64,000 bases of DNA from Bdellovibrio bacteriovorus (GCF_001592755.1 NZ_LUKF01000016.1:124001-188000), one strand, 5' to 3'; shown: positions 8,367-18,269, numbered from the stretch's first letter. A program made the numbers and translations. Notes: generated by a model from the sequence alone, not told the origin.

Positions 8367-9911
8367 GTGAAACGACCCTTTATCTATTCATTAGCTTTAG
8401 CCTTGGTTTTCGTCGGCTCGGCCTCGTGGGCGTCGGCACCACGCTGTGATTCCATTTTCCTTCCCAGTGTTTGGTCAGAAAACGGCGGAAAGCCTTTTCC
8501 TGATGATTTGATTTCATTGCAAAAGATCGCGCACGAACAGCGCGAGGCCGTCAAAGTCTCTGAGTTTTTAATGCAGGAAATGCGCGCAAAATCACAAACG
8601 CTGAAGTCCGAATACAAAAACAAAGTTGTTGAACTGGATGTATTATGCCTTGGTGCGGGACCTCAATGCGCAGCCGCTTCACTCGTCTTAAAGAATACCA
8701 AACTGCGCAGCCTGGTCGTCGAAAAGACAGATTTAGTGGCCAAGACTTTCGCCGAAAAAGATTTTTACATCAACAGTCTTGAAGCTTCCCGCGTTTCTAT
8801 GCACGATTTCCCGGGTGGCCACGGAAGCCTGGCTCACTTTACTTCTCAAGGTTATGCACACTCGTCTCAACTGGCAGCGCATATTCAAAGCCAGCAGTAT
8901 GTTTCTAAAATTCCAGTTTTATTAAAAACGGAAATCATCGCTGTGAAGAAAGTCCAAGAAGGAGGACGCACGATTTTAGAAGTTCTTACGAACGACGGCA
9001 TCACTTTCCGCACAAAAAATCTTCTTTTAGGAACGGGTTTAGGAGAGATCGGCACAAAAGTAAAAGATGCCGGTTATCAGAAAGACTTTGCGCATTTCCT
9101 GACTGCACATGAAGTTCAAAAAGACTCTTTGCTTCCGATCATGAGCACAGATGCATTTTTGGTTTCTTTAAAAGAAAACCGTTTGAAAAAACAAAATGTG
9201 CGTGTGCCTCGCGAAATTATTTTGATTGGCAATGGCGATGGCTCGCGTATCGCCGTGGAAGCCCTTAATGACAAGCACGTGTCTTTACCTGATGGCTTTA
9301 AAATTCATTGGATCGGCAATAACTTTAAATCGGCGGAAGAGTACGTGGCAAGTCAAGCCGGTTGGGATCGCTACGTTGATAAGATAGTTCCTCACTATGA
9401 ACAAGGTCGTATCACCGGCGTTCCGGGTCACGTTGAAAAGGTGGAAGTTTTATCGTCGGGCCGCTATCGTGTCACGGTGAAGGACGCCAAGAATAATATC
9501 GTCAGCCAAGCCGAGGGCGATATGATTGTGGATTCGACGGGTTATACCAATCTGAATGGCAAGCTTCTGACCGAGGCCGTAAAAACACCAGAACTTGTGG
9601 ATGTTGTCGGGCCCTTAAAAGAACTAGGTCTTACGGAAACAGTTCTTGCGCGTCAGTTTCAAGAAGTCGGTGGCGAAAAACTTCCCATCTATGCTGTGGG
9701 ACCCGCGGCAGGAAGTTTGGCTAAAGAAACTGAACTCGTTAATTCTCCGAATAAAAATCCGGTCGCGATTTTCAACACGGTGGCACGCACGTCTCAGTTT
9801 GTATCGCAGCTCTTGGGTGTGAAGGCATTGGAAAGTCGTCGTGGCGACCGTGACGAGCGCCCCTCAACAAAGTCGGCTTCAGAAATTATCCAAAGTTTGA
9901 AAGGCATTTGA
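8367..9911 (+). CDS. Exported FAD/NAD(P)-binding oxidoreductase
   Basis: A 514-residue protein with a signal peptide (residues 1-24, cut after SWASA). A first dinucleotide-binding loop LGAGPQCAAAS is at about residue 95, a second IGNGDGSRIA near 288, and a late VDSTGY near 390 matches the second FAD contact of two-dinucleotide-fold flavoproteins. The layout resembles lysine/ornithine monooxygenases and other GR2-type enzymes, but I cannot name the substrate. Export of such a protein is unusual because FAD must be bound before or during secretion. It starts at GTG after CGGGAG. The TonB gene follows after 31 bases. Confidence 0.65.
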   Translation: MKRPFIYSLALALVFVGSASWASAPRCDSIFLPSVWSENGGKPFPDDLISLQKIAHEQREAVKVSEFLMQEMRAKSQTLKSEYKNKVVELDVLCLGAGPQCAAASLVLKNTKLRSLVVEKTDLVAKTFAEKDFYINSLEASRVSMHDFPGGHGSLAHFTSQGYAHSSQLAAHIQSQQYVSKIPVLLKTEIIAVKKVQEGGRTILEVLTNDGITFRTKNLLLGTGLGEIGTKVKDAGYQKDFAHFLTAHEVQKDSLLPIMSTDAFLVSLKENRLKKQNVRVPREIILIGNGDGSRIAVEALNDKHVSLPDGFKIHWIGNNFKSAEEYVASQAGWDRYVDKIVPHYEQGRITGVPGHVEKVEVLSSGRYRVTVKDAKNNIVSQAEGDMIVDSTGYTNLNGKLLTEAVKTPELVDVVGPLKELGLTETVLARQFQEVGGEKLPIYAVGPAAGSLAKETELVNSPNKNPVAIFNTVARTSQFVSQLLGVKALESRRGDRDERPSTKSASEIIQSLKGI

Positions 9912-9942
9912 CTTCACATTTTTTTGTGAGAAGTTCAAAGGG

Positions 9943-10548
9943 TTGAAACTTTCATATTGGATTATATTATCAGTTGTCTTGCATCTCCTGGCTGTCACGG
10001 CCTTGCACTGGAGCTCAGCCCCAGTGCCTTTAGATGCCATTGAGGTCGTTGATCTGACGGTGCTGAATATGCCGCGAGGAAGCGATACCGCTTCGAACAA
10101 ACTGTCGTCTCCGTCCCGTCCTCCAATAAAAATCAATCCTTCCGTAAACGCTCCGTCTTCAGAAAGTGCCGATGCAAAAACATCCTCTTCGGATGGAGCG
10201 CAAGAAGGTCCGTCCAATCCGACCTCCACCTCGGGCAGTGAGTTCGGTGGAGGAACAGCGAGCTATAGCGAAATCACGCGGTTTCCTAAGGTCAAAAAAG
10301 AAATCAAAGCTCAGTATCCTGAAGAAGCTAAAAAATCAGGCATCGATGGCCCGGTGGTATTAGAAATCATCATCGACAAACTGGGTCAAGTGCGTGAAGT
10401 GCAGCTGATAAGTGGGCCGGGACATGGCTTGAATGAATCGGCTATCGAAGCTTTAAAAAAGTTCGAATTTCAACCAGCTTTCAAAGGCGAAGAATCTGTT
10501 GCCGTCAAGATCCGCTACACCTATAGATTTAAGTTAGAAGTCAATTAG
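9943..10548 (+). CDS. TonB family energy transducer (TTG start)
   Basis: A 201-residue protein with an N-terminal membrane anchor (WIILSVVLHLLAVTALHW), a Pro/Ser-rich periplasmic linker (residues 35-110) and a C-terminal TonB domain with YPEEAKKSGIDGPVVLEIII and SAIEALKKFEFQPA. TonB couples inner-membrane proton motive force to outer-membrane receptors. The only start in frame before the anchor is TTG at 9943. No ExbB/ExbD genes are near. The receptor gene follows 21 bases later, so this TonB is probably dedicated to it. Confidence 0.85.
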   Translation: MKLSYWIILSVVLHLLAVTALHWSSAPVPLDAIEVVDLTVLNMPRGSDTASNKLSSPSRPPIKINPSVNAPSSESADAKTSSSDGAQEGPSNPTSTSGSEFGGGTASYSEITRFPKVKKEIKAQYPEEAKKSGIDGPVVLEIIIDKLGQVREVQLISGPGHGLNESAIEALKKFEFQPAFKGEESVAVKIRYTYRFKLEVN

Positions 10549-10569
10549 TCCGCTTAAAGGAAAACATCT

Positions 10570-12384
10570 GTGAAATACTCAAGCCTGATATTATCCGCGC
10601 TTTTGGGAGTGTCTGCCCAAGCGCAAGAAAGCATCCCGTCTTTTGAAACTGTTGTCGAAGACGTCGTTTTTAACACCTCCAACAAAGTCGTTATCGATGA
10701 AGAGACTATTAAAGAGTCTCGGGCTCCGAACATCACGACTTTATTATCAAGCCAAGCCAATATCACCGTCACAAGCACACCGTTTCAACCGAATTCGATT
10801 TTTATTCGTGGTGGTGACTCTAGTCATGTGATGATCATCGTCGATGGCGTTCCCTTCTATGATGCTTCGACAATCCAACGTACTTTTAATTTGAACTCGT
10901 TAGATATTAAATCGGTTCGCCGTATTGAAATCATCAAAGGCGGACAGACTGTTCTTTACGGTGGACAGGCATTAAGCGGCGTCATCAAAATCGACACCAT
11001 TCCTCAAGAATTTAAAACCAAAACCGGGCTTGAAGGACAAATCGGCACGCAGAACTTCCGTGATATCACGGCGGTGCACACCGAAGCCTTGGATGACAAC
11101 AATGCCTTCATCATCCGTGGCCACGGAGCTTGGAGAGATGCTGAGTCCCCGGTTTTAGGGTCGTCAGAAACTTACGCTCGCAACAACTGGAACGCGGAAG
11201 GAGCTTATGCTTGGAAAGGCGCCGTTGAAGGAAACCTGAAAGCGATGTTCCTTCAGGATTTGAATGAATCGCCAGCCTCAAGCCGTGTGAACAACCGCAT
11301 TTACGATACCGTCGACTTTGACCAGTTCACTCGTCAAATCGGTGTTTCGTCCAATTTGCGTTTTACCCAAACACCTTGGGAGCCCCGCTTAGCTTTAAGC
11401 ACGCAGAATAGTTTGCGCGATTATGATTGGCCTACGGTGGTTCCGGTCGACAACCCGACGGGAACAGAAGAAGACTACGGCGCAAATCTTCGCACGGTGC
11501 GCTTGGATTTTACTCCTTATAAAGGAGACAATCTGACCATCATCGGTGGCTTGAGTTATATTTACGAAGATTTTGTGTTTAGAAGTAAAGGCGTTGAGCA
11601 GGTCAATACTTTCTCTGAACAAAGAGGTCTTTTCTTAAAAGGTGATTACGCCTGGAATAAAGATTTTTCTTTAGCTGTCGGCGGACGCGTTGAAAACTGG
11701 AGTGATCAAGATCCCGTGGGTACGTATCAAATCGGTCTGACTTTATTCGAGCACACGAAGCTTGAAGTCGCGTCAGGTTACAAGATCCCATCTTTGTTCC
11801 AATTGTACTCGCGTTACGGTAATCCCGACTTGAAAGCTGAAAATGCCAACCAGTACAGTCTTATGCAAGAATGGAATATCAACGAAAGCCAAAATCTTTC
11901 GGTGACTTTGTTTTATTCTGAATTTTCAAATCTTCTGCAGATCACCGGGGCTCCGGGCAATATGAAATACAACAACGTCGCAAAAAGTGAAACACGTGGT
12001 GTTGACGTGGCTTACACGATTCGCCCCTTTGCAGAGGCGAGCATCGTGGCTACCTACGGATATCAAGAACCTCGCGATTTAGAAAACGACCGTTGGTTGC
12101 TTCGTCGTCCTTTAGTGAACGGAAGCCTTAGATACCTTCAAGGCTGGGGCAAACATTCAGGCTCTGTCGAGTTGATAGGGGCTGGCACTCGTTCAGACTT
12201 TGGGGCTACAGGCATTGTGACTTTACCAGGCTATGTGACCGCGAATGCCGCTTATTCCTATGCCTTTAATGAGAGACTAACGATGTACACGCGTCTCAAT
12301 AATCTAGCGGACCGCTATGAAGAAACTTATACATATTATTCTGAAGGATTTAACGGTTCTTTAGGAGCGGAATACTGGTTCTAG
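10570..12384 (+). CDS. TonB-dependent outer-membrane receptor
   Basis: A 604-residue outer-membrane transporter. It has a signal peptide (cut near SAQAQ, residue 19), a plug domain (residues about 35-145, with IFIRGGDSSHVMIIVDGVP and GGQALSGVIKI), and a 22-strand barrel ending in an aromatic residue (AEYWF), needed for barrel assembly. The size and plug are nearest to the BtuB/CirA group; substrate could be a corrinoid, haem or siderophore. It starts at GTG behind AAAGGAAA. It is the last gene of the PepSY, flavoprotein, TonB, receptor run. Confidence 0.88.
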   Translation: MKYSSLILSALLGVSAQAQESIPSFETVVEDVVFNTSNKVVIDEETIKESRAPNITTLLSSQANITVTSTPFQPNSIFIRGGDSSHVMIIVDGVPFYDASTIQRTFNLNSLDIKSVRRIEIIKGGQTVLYGGQALSGVIKIDTIPQEFKTKTGLEGQIGTQNFRDITAVHTEALDDNNAFIIRGHGAWRDAESPVLGSSETYARNNWNAEGAYAWKGAVEGNLKAMFLQDLNESPASSRVNNRIYDTVDFDQFTRQIGVSSNLRFTQTPWEPRLALSTQNSLRDYDWPTVVPVDNPTGTEEDYGANLRTVRLDFTPYKGDNLTIIGGLSYIYEDFVFRSKGVEQVNTFSEQRGLFLKGDYAWNKDFSLAVGGRVENWSDQDPVGTYQIGLTLFEHTKLEVASGYKIPSLFQLYSRYGNPDLKAENANQYSLMQEWNINESQNLSVTLFYSEFSNLLQITGAPGNMKYNNVAKSETRGVDVAYTIRPFAEASIVATYGYQEPRDLENDRWLLRRPLVNGSLRYLQGWGKHSGSVELIGAGTRSDFGATGIVTLPGYVTANAAYSYAFNERLTMYTRLNNLADRYEETYTYYSEGFNGSLGAEYWF

Positions 12385-13911
12385 CTAAGAGGCCGCGGGA
12401 ATTCCCGCGGCTTGTGCTTCAATTTTTTTGATGAACTCGGCCACTTCAAAAATCATCAGAGTGCGTTTGTTCCCTAACGCATCATTCATTTCAACGACTT
12501 CTTTAATATCCCCTTGCAGATCTTTGTTGGCCTGCGGAGTTAAAACAGCCGGAATACGCAACTTCATTCCTTCATCCAACGTATTAATAGCGTCGACTTC
12601 GTCCACCAACAGACCATATTTCGCCTTCTCACCTTTAATAACCAGAATGCGCGACTGACTGCGATCCGTTAAAGCTGTCATTCCATAAAAGACCCGTAAA
12701 TCGACAACCATCACCACTTCTCCGCGCATGTTCATCATGCCCGCGACGTATTCGGGATAGCCTGGGGGACAGACCATGTCGTCCGTATACTTCGCGATTT
12801 CATCCACGGCCCCTAAGCGCGTGGATAGCATGTGTTTTAGCTTAAATGACAGGTATGGTTTTCTGTCACTGGCTCTTTTTTGGTGTGCTTCCTTATCTTC
12901 GTCCTTTTTTCCGTACAACGTTTGATGACCCTTGGTGATCGCCACTATTTCCTGATCAGAAAGAATCTTTGTTTCTTTCAAAAGCAAGATGTGCAAATCC
13001 GGCTGAGGGCACAACAAGCCTTGCATCATCTCTACTTTTTCTTGCTTAAACATGGGAACCGGCAAAATGTCTTCTTCAAAGAAAGCCACGATACTGTCTA
13101 CGCTATCGACTAAGAAACCGACTTGAATTTTTTCAAGCTTCAAGATCACAATGCGCCGCTCGTCTAGCTCCGCACCGATGTCGGCCTTAGGAAGCTTTAG
13201 AAACATTTGAAAATCCAAAATAGGAATGATCGAACCCCGCAAGTTCACCATGCCGATACAATAGTCAACGGCAAGCACGCTGCGTTTGATTTCTGGAACC
13301 TTGATGATTTCACTAATACCTGCGATCTTTAAACCGAACTCCAGGCTGCCGGATTTAAAGGTGATACATTGAGCTCGTCTGGATTTCTTTTTTGCCGTCT
13401 CCGTCTGTACGGATGTTTTTGCCTGCTCTAAAATTTGGGGAATATTTTCGATTTGGATTAAAAGTGCCGGATCAATAATTTCAATGATGCGATCCCCGCC
13501 ATTTAATTTTAGAACGCCTCTCACGACAGATTTAGAACCTTCTATTCTTTCATCCATCCAAGATATATTTTCTTCGCTGACATTGAGCATTTCGGAAGTG
13601 GCGTCAAAGAGCAGCCCGATACGTACTTTATCGATATTGACGATGGCGACTTTTTTATTTTCCTGCACTTCACTCGTAGGCAGATCCAAAAGTTTTGCCA
13701 TATCCACGATGGGCGCCACGAGACCACGAAGATTGAAAAGTCCCGTTAAATACTCCGGCGCCAGCGGTACGCGAGAGACTTTATCCGGGAAGTTCACCAC
13801 CTCTTGAAGAGAAGAAATGGAAACCGCCAGTTCTGTAGTACCTAAGCGGAAGGATGCGAACATCTGTGTGCTCGTCATCCTTTGCTTTTTTAAGGCAGAT
13901 ACTTCATCCAT
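12385..13911 (-). CDS. Triple CheW-domain chemotaxis scaffold protein
   Basis: A 508-residue soluble protein made of three CheW domains in a row (about 14-150, 175-315 and 345-495). Each repeats the CheW core: a variant of ISEIIKVPEI, then a glycine/asparagine-arginine-glycine step (GLFNLRG, GMVNLRG, GMMNMRG) followed by a hydrophobic V/I-P/V-I/V-D strand. CheW links chemoreceptors to the kinase CheA. Three copies could bridge several receptors or kinases. No kinase domain or P-loop is present. The start has an AAGGA site, 13 bases behind the soluble MCP gene, so the two form an operon. Confidence 0.88.
   Translation of the reverse strand: MDEVSALKKQRMTSTQMFASFRLGTTELAVSISSLQEVVNFPDKVSRVPLAPEYLTGLFNLRGLVAPIVDMAKLLDLPTSEVQENKKVAIVNIDKVRIGLLFDATSEMLNVSEENISWMDERIEGSKSVVRGVLKLNGGDRIIEIIDPALLIQIENIPQILEQAKTSVQTETAKKKSRRAQCITFKSGSLEFGLKIAGISEIIKVPEIKRSVLAVDYCIGMVNLRGSIIPILDFQMFLKLPKADIGAELDERRIVILKLEKIQVGFLVDSVDSIVAFFEEDILPVPMFKQEKVEMMQGLLCPQPDLHILLLKETKILSDQEIVAITKGHQTLYGKKDEDKEAHQKRASDRKPYLSFKLKHMLSTRLGAVDEIAKYTDDMVCPPGYPEYVAGMMNMRGEVVMVVDLRVFYGMTALTDRSQSRILVIKGEKAKYGLLVDEVDAINTLDEGMKLRIPAVLTPQANKDLQGDIKEVVEMNDALGNKRTLMIFEVAEFIKKIEAQAAGIPAAS
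12392..12411. terminator. Perfect 20-bp palindrome at a convergent gene junction
   Basis: GCCGCGGGAA and its exact complement form a 20-base palindrome just after the receptor stop and inside the last codons of the triple-CheW gene. On the plus strand a T-rich stretch (AATTTTTTT) follows about ten bases later, so it may end the receptor transcript. The two genes' stop codons directly abut at 12384/12385. Confidence 0.5.
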
Positions 13912-13924
13912 TCTCTATCCTTGA

Positions 13925-15649
13925 TTAAACCACGAATTTAGAAACTGTCTTATTCAATTCTTCAGACTCTTCAACCAGGGCCTGCGTCGAATTTGCAATC
14001 GACTCTGCCGCTGCGGTTGATTTTTCGGATTCGGTAGAAATATTTTGGATGGCGATACTGATGTACTTTGCAGCACTTGATTGCTCTTCGGCGGCGGCAT
14101 TCACATCTGAAATCGACATGGTTGTCTTTTCGATACCCGCGACGATTTTACCGAAAGCTTCGCCGGCTTGTTTTGAAATGGAGCTACCCTGTTCAACGCG
14201 CTTCACGGACTCATTGATCAGCTTTGAAATCTCTTTCGTTGCTTGAGAAGATCTTTCCGCAAGTTTACGGACTTCGTCTGCAACTACTGAAAATCCTAAG
14301 CCGTGCTCACCCGCACGCGCGGCTTCAATCGCTGCATTGAAGGCCAAGAGATTTGTTTGGCTGGCGATCTCGCTAATGACTTTGATGATTTCGCTGATAT
14401 CTTCCGACGACTTGTTGATTAACTCCATGGCTTCAATGGACTTCCCAATCGCTAGGTTGCCCGCTTCCGCTTCTTTTTGCGTCACCTTCGCCAAATCATT
14501 AGCCTGACGAGTGTTGTCTGCAATAGAGGCGATCGAAGCTGTAAACTCTTCGATGGAAGCATTGATTTCTTCGACGGTAGACCCTAGTGTAGCCGCGCCT
14601 ACAGCGACAGAGGAACTTTGTGTCGCGATCACTTTCGATGACGACCCGAAGTTATTGGCTGATGTCACGACTTGGGAAACCACGCTTCGTAAGTCCGACA
14701 TCATTTTCTTTAAACCATTTGCTAGTTGTCCGATTGCATCCTCGGAATTGACAGTGATCTCAGTGGTAAGATTCCCATTGGCTGCGGCATTCACCACCGT
14801 TAAAAGTTGATCCACCTTTTCTTGGTCTTCTTGAGCTTTGCGTTTCACCGCCTGCTCAAGCTCAACTTGTTCTGTGATATCAGATGCAAATTTCACGACT
14901 TTATAAGGTCGGCCATTCACATCCATAATGGGATTGTACGTGGCCTGAATCCAGATACGTTTTCCACCCGCACCAATACGAAGATAGCGGCCTGAATCGA
15001 ACTCCCCGCGATTGAGTTTCTTCCAGAAATTTTCGTAGTCCGTGCTGCGCGCGTATTCAGGCTCACAGAACATACGGTGATGCTTGGTCACGATTTCTGG
15101 AGAACTATATCCCACAGTTCTAAGAAAGTTTTCATTGGCACAGATGATCGTACCATCCATATTAAATTCGATGACGGCTTGAGCTTTACCGATGGCAACG
15201 ATTTTGCCTTCGTATTCGGCAGTTGCCATTTTTGCCTGGGTCACATCCGTTGCGAATTTTACAACTTTATACGGTTTGCCATCGGCATTGAAAATAGGAT
15301 TGTAAGAAGCATTGATCCAAATTTCTTTGCCACCTTTACCGAAGCGTTTGAATTCACCCGCAACAAACTGGCCCTTCGCCAGGGTTTGCCAGAAGGCTTT
15401 ATATTCGGGAGTTTTAGCGTATTCAGGATCACAGAACATAGAGTGGTGATTATTTTGAATGTCACTTAAAGAGTATCCTACCGCCCCTAAAAAGTTATCA
15501 TTCGCATTTAAAATGGTTCCGTCTAGATCAAACTCAATCACCGCTTGCACGCGATGGAGCGCCTTAATTTCCTCTTTAAGCAGAGTCAGTTCGTCAACGC
15601 TTGAAGTGTATGAAATAGTGTCTTCTGCAAGTTTCCTAGCAACGCTCAT
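13925..15649 (-). CDS. Soluble methyl-accepting chemotaxis protein with two PAS domains
   Basis: A 574-residue receptor with no membrane segment. Two PAS domains (about 30-140 and 152-262) are close copies of each other, both with an H-H-x-M-F-C motif after the GYS step and ending in PYKVVKFA. A short linker (about 270-320) leads to a long coiled-coil signalling domain whose tip holds the conserved [20 protein letters not shown] and [13 protein letters not shown]. It should sense an internal cue such as redox, haem or flavin state and control CheA. No C-terminal CheR-docking pentapeptide is present. The start has a GGGAG site; the triple-CheW gene follows. Confidence 0.9.
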   Translation of the reverse strand: MSVARKLAEDTISYTSSVDELTLLKEEIKALHRVQAVIEFDLDGTILNANDNFLGAVGYSLSDIQNNHHSMFCDPEYAKTPEYKAFWQTLAKGQFVAGEFKRFGKGGKEIWINASYNPIFNADGKPYKVVKFATDVTQAKMATAEYEGKIVAIGKAQAVIEFNMDGTIICANENFLRTVGYSSPEIVTKHHRMFCEPEYARSTDYENFWKKLNRGEFDSGRYLRIGAGGKRIWIQATYNPIMDVNGRPYKVVKFASDITEQVELEQAVKRKAQEDQEKVDQLLTVVNAAANGNLTTEITVNSEDAIGQLANGLKKMMSDLRSVVSQVVTSANNFGSSSKVIATQSSSVAVGAATLGSTVEEINASIEEFTASIASIADNTRQANDLAKVTQKEAEAGNLAIGKSIEAMELINKSSEDISEIIKVISEIASQTNLLAFNAAIEAARAGEHGLGFSVVADEVRKLAERSSQATKEISKLINESVKRVEQGSSISKQAGEAFGKIVAGIEKTTMSISDVNAAAEEQSSAAKYISIAIQNISTESEKSTAAAESIANSTQALVEESEELNKTVSKFVV

Positions 15650-15870
15650 GAGGTCTCCCGTTTATTATTTGTGTTCGATACTTATTTCGGTAGCCTGGGG
15701 AATTGCTAAATCATTACAGAAAGCCGAAGATCACTTTAATCGTATTTGGCGAAGTCTTATGAAATTGTAAGTAAGTTCCTGTTTCAGAAACTCTGACATG
15801 TGAATTACCTCACGTTCCACGATTAAGATTCTGTTCATTTTTCTTAACAACATGCAAGGGTTCGCAAATA

Positions 15871-15899
15871 AAAAACGGAGACCGAAGTCTCCGCTTTTT
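15871..15899 (-). terminator. Intrinsic terminator of the L,D-transpeptidase lipoprotein gene
   Basis: The 7-base stem CGGAGAC/GTCTCCG with a CGAA loop (15876-15893) lies 45 bases past the stop of the minus-strand gene and runs into a T tract on that strand (A5 on the plus strand). A T-rich stretch on the other side makes it possibly bidirectional. Confidence 0.8.
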
Positions 15900-15937
15900 A
15901 TTTTATAAATGTCGAATCACTTTATTTGATCGCGTAT

Positions 15938-16684
15938 TTATTTGACCGCGTAGATCAAGCTTCCACCTTTGATGTAACCAATCACGTTTTTCAAATTCTG
16001 CATAGATACTGCCGGACATCCCCAGCTTCTTCCTTGCTTTACGTTCGTGTCCTGAACATAGTTAGCACCGTGGATAACAACCGCGCGAGAGCGAGCTTTC
16101 GAGTTCGTTGAAGACAATCCGTCAAGACGAAGTGAAAGTCCGTGACCACCTTGATATGTTTCAGCTGTGCGATAGAAACCAAGTGAACTGGCATGCGCGC
16201 CGGAAGTATTGCTGAACGTTTCTGCATAGCCGTCATGGTTCGCATCAGATCCTTTACCATGAGCCACACGAATCGCCCACACAGCACCCGTCTTCATAGA
16301 AATAATGTAGAAACGAGGCTCTGAAGAGTGCTTCGCAAAATCAATCACCGATACATAGTTCTGATTTTTGAAGTTGCTTTTATTCGCATCGAAGTAAACC
16401 AAGGCTTTTGCCAAAGCATCCGTACGAACCATACGAGTTGGATCTACGAAATTGTACTTCTGCAGAATACCTTCGCGCTGAGAATCAGAAAGGCTTTCTG
16501 AAGCATCGCGAGGGATCGTGGCATTCGCACCAGGATTATCAACGATTTGTTCCTCTGTAGTGTCATCTGGCAGGGCTGCTTCACTGCCGCCATTTCCCGC
16601 ACAAGCTGCTAGGGATAATAAAGAAGTTACCAATAGAGTTGTTGTGAAACGAGAAAAGAACGATTTGTTAACAGTCACTTGCAT
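15938..16684 (-). CDS. Lipoprotein L,D-transpeptidase (YkuD_2 type)
   Basis: A 248-residue lipoprotein. The lipobox SLAAC puts the acylated cysteine near residue 29, followed by an acidic linker and the catalytic domain. The active-site region VIHGANYV followed by RSWGCPAVS near residue 225 is the His/Cys signature of the murein L,D-transpeptidase catalytic family (YkuD_2/DUF4476-like). These enzymes cross-link peptidoglycan stems 3-3 or attach proteins to it. It is a clear paralog of the first half of the protein at 45782-47161. The ATG follows TTGGAGGTTGA. Confidence 0.85.
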   Translation of the reverse strand: MQVTVNKSFFSRFTTTLLVTSLLSLAACAGNGGSEAALPDDTTEEQIVDNPGANATIPRDASESLSDSQREGILQKYNFVDPTRMVRTDALAKALVYFDANKSNFKNQNYVSVIDFAKHSSEPRFYIISMKTGAVWAIRVAHGKGSDANHDGYAETFSNTSGAHASSLGFYRTAETYQGGHGLSLRLDGLSSTNSKARSRAVVIHGANYVQDTNVKQGRSWGCPAVSMQNLKNVIGYIKGGSLIYAVK

Positions 16685-17043
16685 TCAACCTCCAAAGTTG
16701 TGTGTGATGTGCATGAACAAACCTTAGCGGATGAAAATTACTTCGCAGAAAAAATCGTTACTAAAACACAAAGAATAGGACTAAGTGCCGAGTGAATTTT
16801 GAGAGGCATTTTAATAACGCCGCTTTTTTTGTGTGATAGCAAATTTCACTCTGTCAAACCGCAAAGAGACTCTTGTGAATTGACACGGATTTCATGGAAA
16901 AATTCGCGTAGTTTTCTCGGGAAATTAAAAATCCTTCGCCGGAATTACCCATTCAGTGTGGAAAGTGGAGTGAATTCTCAATCTGACACAGCAATCATCT
17001 TCAGCACCGTCATAGTGAACCGAAAAGCCTTCATGGGGAATTT
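16685..17043. other. Intergenic region between divergent genes
   Basis: This 359-base gap must hold the promoters of the L,D-transpeptidase lipoprotein (minus) and the Cys-rich secreted protein (plus). A TTGACA hexamer occurs at 16880-16885 on the plus strand, but no good -10 box lies 16-18 bases on. A GGGG ribosome site precedes the gene at 17044. I see no convincing small gene, RNA or repeat here. Confidence 0.5.
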
Positions 17044-18267
17044 ATGAAAACCGTGGTGACATTTTTATCCGTTCTGTCTTTGTCGTTATCCTCGGTGGCG
17101 GACCCTTCGGCCGCTGTCGGCGTCGCATCTGCAGTGGAGCCTTTAACTCCTGATGAGCTTGTCGCTGTCGGCCTTGAAGAAGTGCCGGTCAATCTCAAAG
17201 CCATCATCAAGAAAATCGAAGCTCTTCCCGCGTCGGTGGCGGCCATGGATCCGGGTGCAGTCCTACAAATTCCCGAATTCGCGTCTTTCCAAAAGGGTTT
17301 TCAAACGTACGAAGCCCATCGTAAAACTTGCATCAACGATCAAACGCGGGCCGCGAAGCTATGCCGAGAGGAAACTTCTCCTAATCTGCAAACAACTCTT
17401 CAAGGAGTGAACCTGGTTTTAGCCGGCGTGAACAGCCTCGCGGTGAACGACGCCTGTAAGTCTTTTTCTAAAGCGATGACTTTGGCTCAAGCCGGTATCA
17501 CGGCGTATACGGTTGCGTGCGGAGCCATGCAAAAGAAATGTGACATGTCCTGTTCAGCGGCTGCAAGTGGCATGAAAGAGATGATTCAAGCTCTGCATGT
17601 TTCCAAAGCGACGTGTACACCTGGTCAAACCGGCGCAGGTTGTACTGAGGGAATGAGCCAACTAGAGACCCTTTACAATAAAGCCTATACAGAAATGAAA
17701 AAAGAAATCAGTCTGCAAAGCAAAAAGACTTTGCACTCGAAAGAGCAGCTTTGCAAAAAAACCTACGGCCTGCTTTTGGCTTCCTCAGCGGCTTCTTTGG
17801 TTTCTATCGTGTCCTCTTTAAAGCAAGGTAAATCCTGCGATGAAGAATCAAACGGAAGCGAAGGCGGCGGCGGTGGAACAGCGGCCGTTGTGGTAAGTGA
17901 AAAACAAAATACCTCGTCGTCTCAATCTGCGACACCTTTCCAAACTGCCACAACGCCCGCAAGCACAACGGAAGTTGCGGCCAGCGCACCAACAACTCCT
18001 GTTGCCTCTGCGAGTCCTGAATCGGGGAATAGGCCCTCAGACACGGTACCGGTTGATGCGCCCAACTCCCGCAGAGAACTGGCTTCAGCGACAATAGAAA
18101 CTGCTCCACCGCAAGACTCGGAGTTAAGAAAGTATTTACCTGGCGGCAGCAAAGCCGCTGCCTCCGTCGCCAAAGACCCGCACCCGGATATTACCAGCGC
18201 AGGCGGTAAAACGAATTTTGAAAAAATGCGAAATCGTTTTTGGGAGTTAGGGCTGCAAGGCGATTAA
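17044..18267 (+). CDS. Secreted Cys-rich protein with low-complexity tail, unknown function
   Basis: A 407-residue protein not recognised as any family. It has a signal peptide (residues 1-19). A helical, cysteine-bearing part follows (about 50-260) with paired cysteines such as CGAMQKKCDMSC, suggesting disulfides and thus the periplasm or outside. Another hydrophobic stretch lies near residue 245 (LLLASSAASLVSIVSSL). Residues 275-355 are a Gly, Ser, Thr, Ala and Pro-rich linker, and a short charged C-terminal end (FEKMRNRFWELG) could be a binding motif. It ends three bases from the converging gene. Confidence 0.6.
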   Translation: MKTVVTFLSVLSLSLSSVADPSAAVGVASAVEPLTPDELVAVGLEEVPVNLKAIIKKIEALPASVAAMDPGAVLQIPEFASFQKGFQTYEAHRKTCINDQTRAAKLCREETSPNLQTTLQGVNLVLAGVNSLAVNDACKSFSKAMTLAQAGITAYTVACGAMQKKCDMSCSAAASGMKEMIQALHVSKATCTPGQTGAGCTEGMSQLETLYNKAYTEMKKEISLQSKKTLHSKEQLCKKTYGLLLASSAASLVSIVSSLKQGKSCDEESNGSEGGGGGTAAVVVSEKQNTSSSQSATPFQTATTPASTTEVAASAPTTPVASASPESGNRPSDTVPVDAPNSRRELASATIETAPPQDSELRKYLPGGSKAAASVAKDPHPDITSAGGKTNFEKMRNRFWELGLQGD

Positions 18268-18269
18268 GA

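Noticed and set aside
15650-15937. FliA (sigma-28) type promoter for the soluble MCP
   Set aside because: An ACCGAAATAA stretch exists but no TAAA lies 15 bases before it.
16880-16908. TTGACA as the -35 of a promoter for the gene at 17044
   Set aside because: No acceptable -10 hexamer at 16-18 bases spacing.
16799-17047. 82-codon open frame ahead of the Cys-rich secreted protein
   Set aside because: TTG start without ribosome site, overlaps the next start, sequence looks random.
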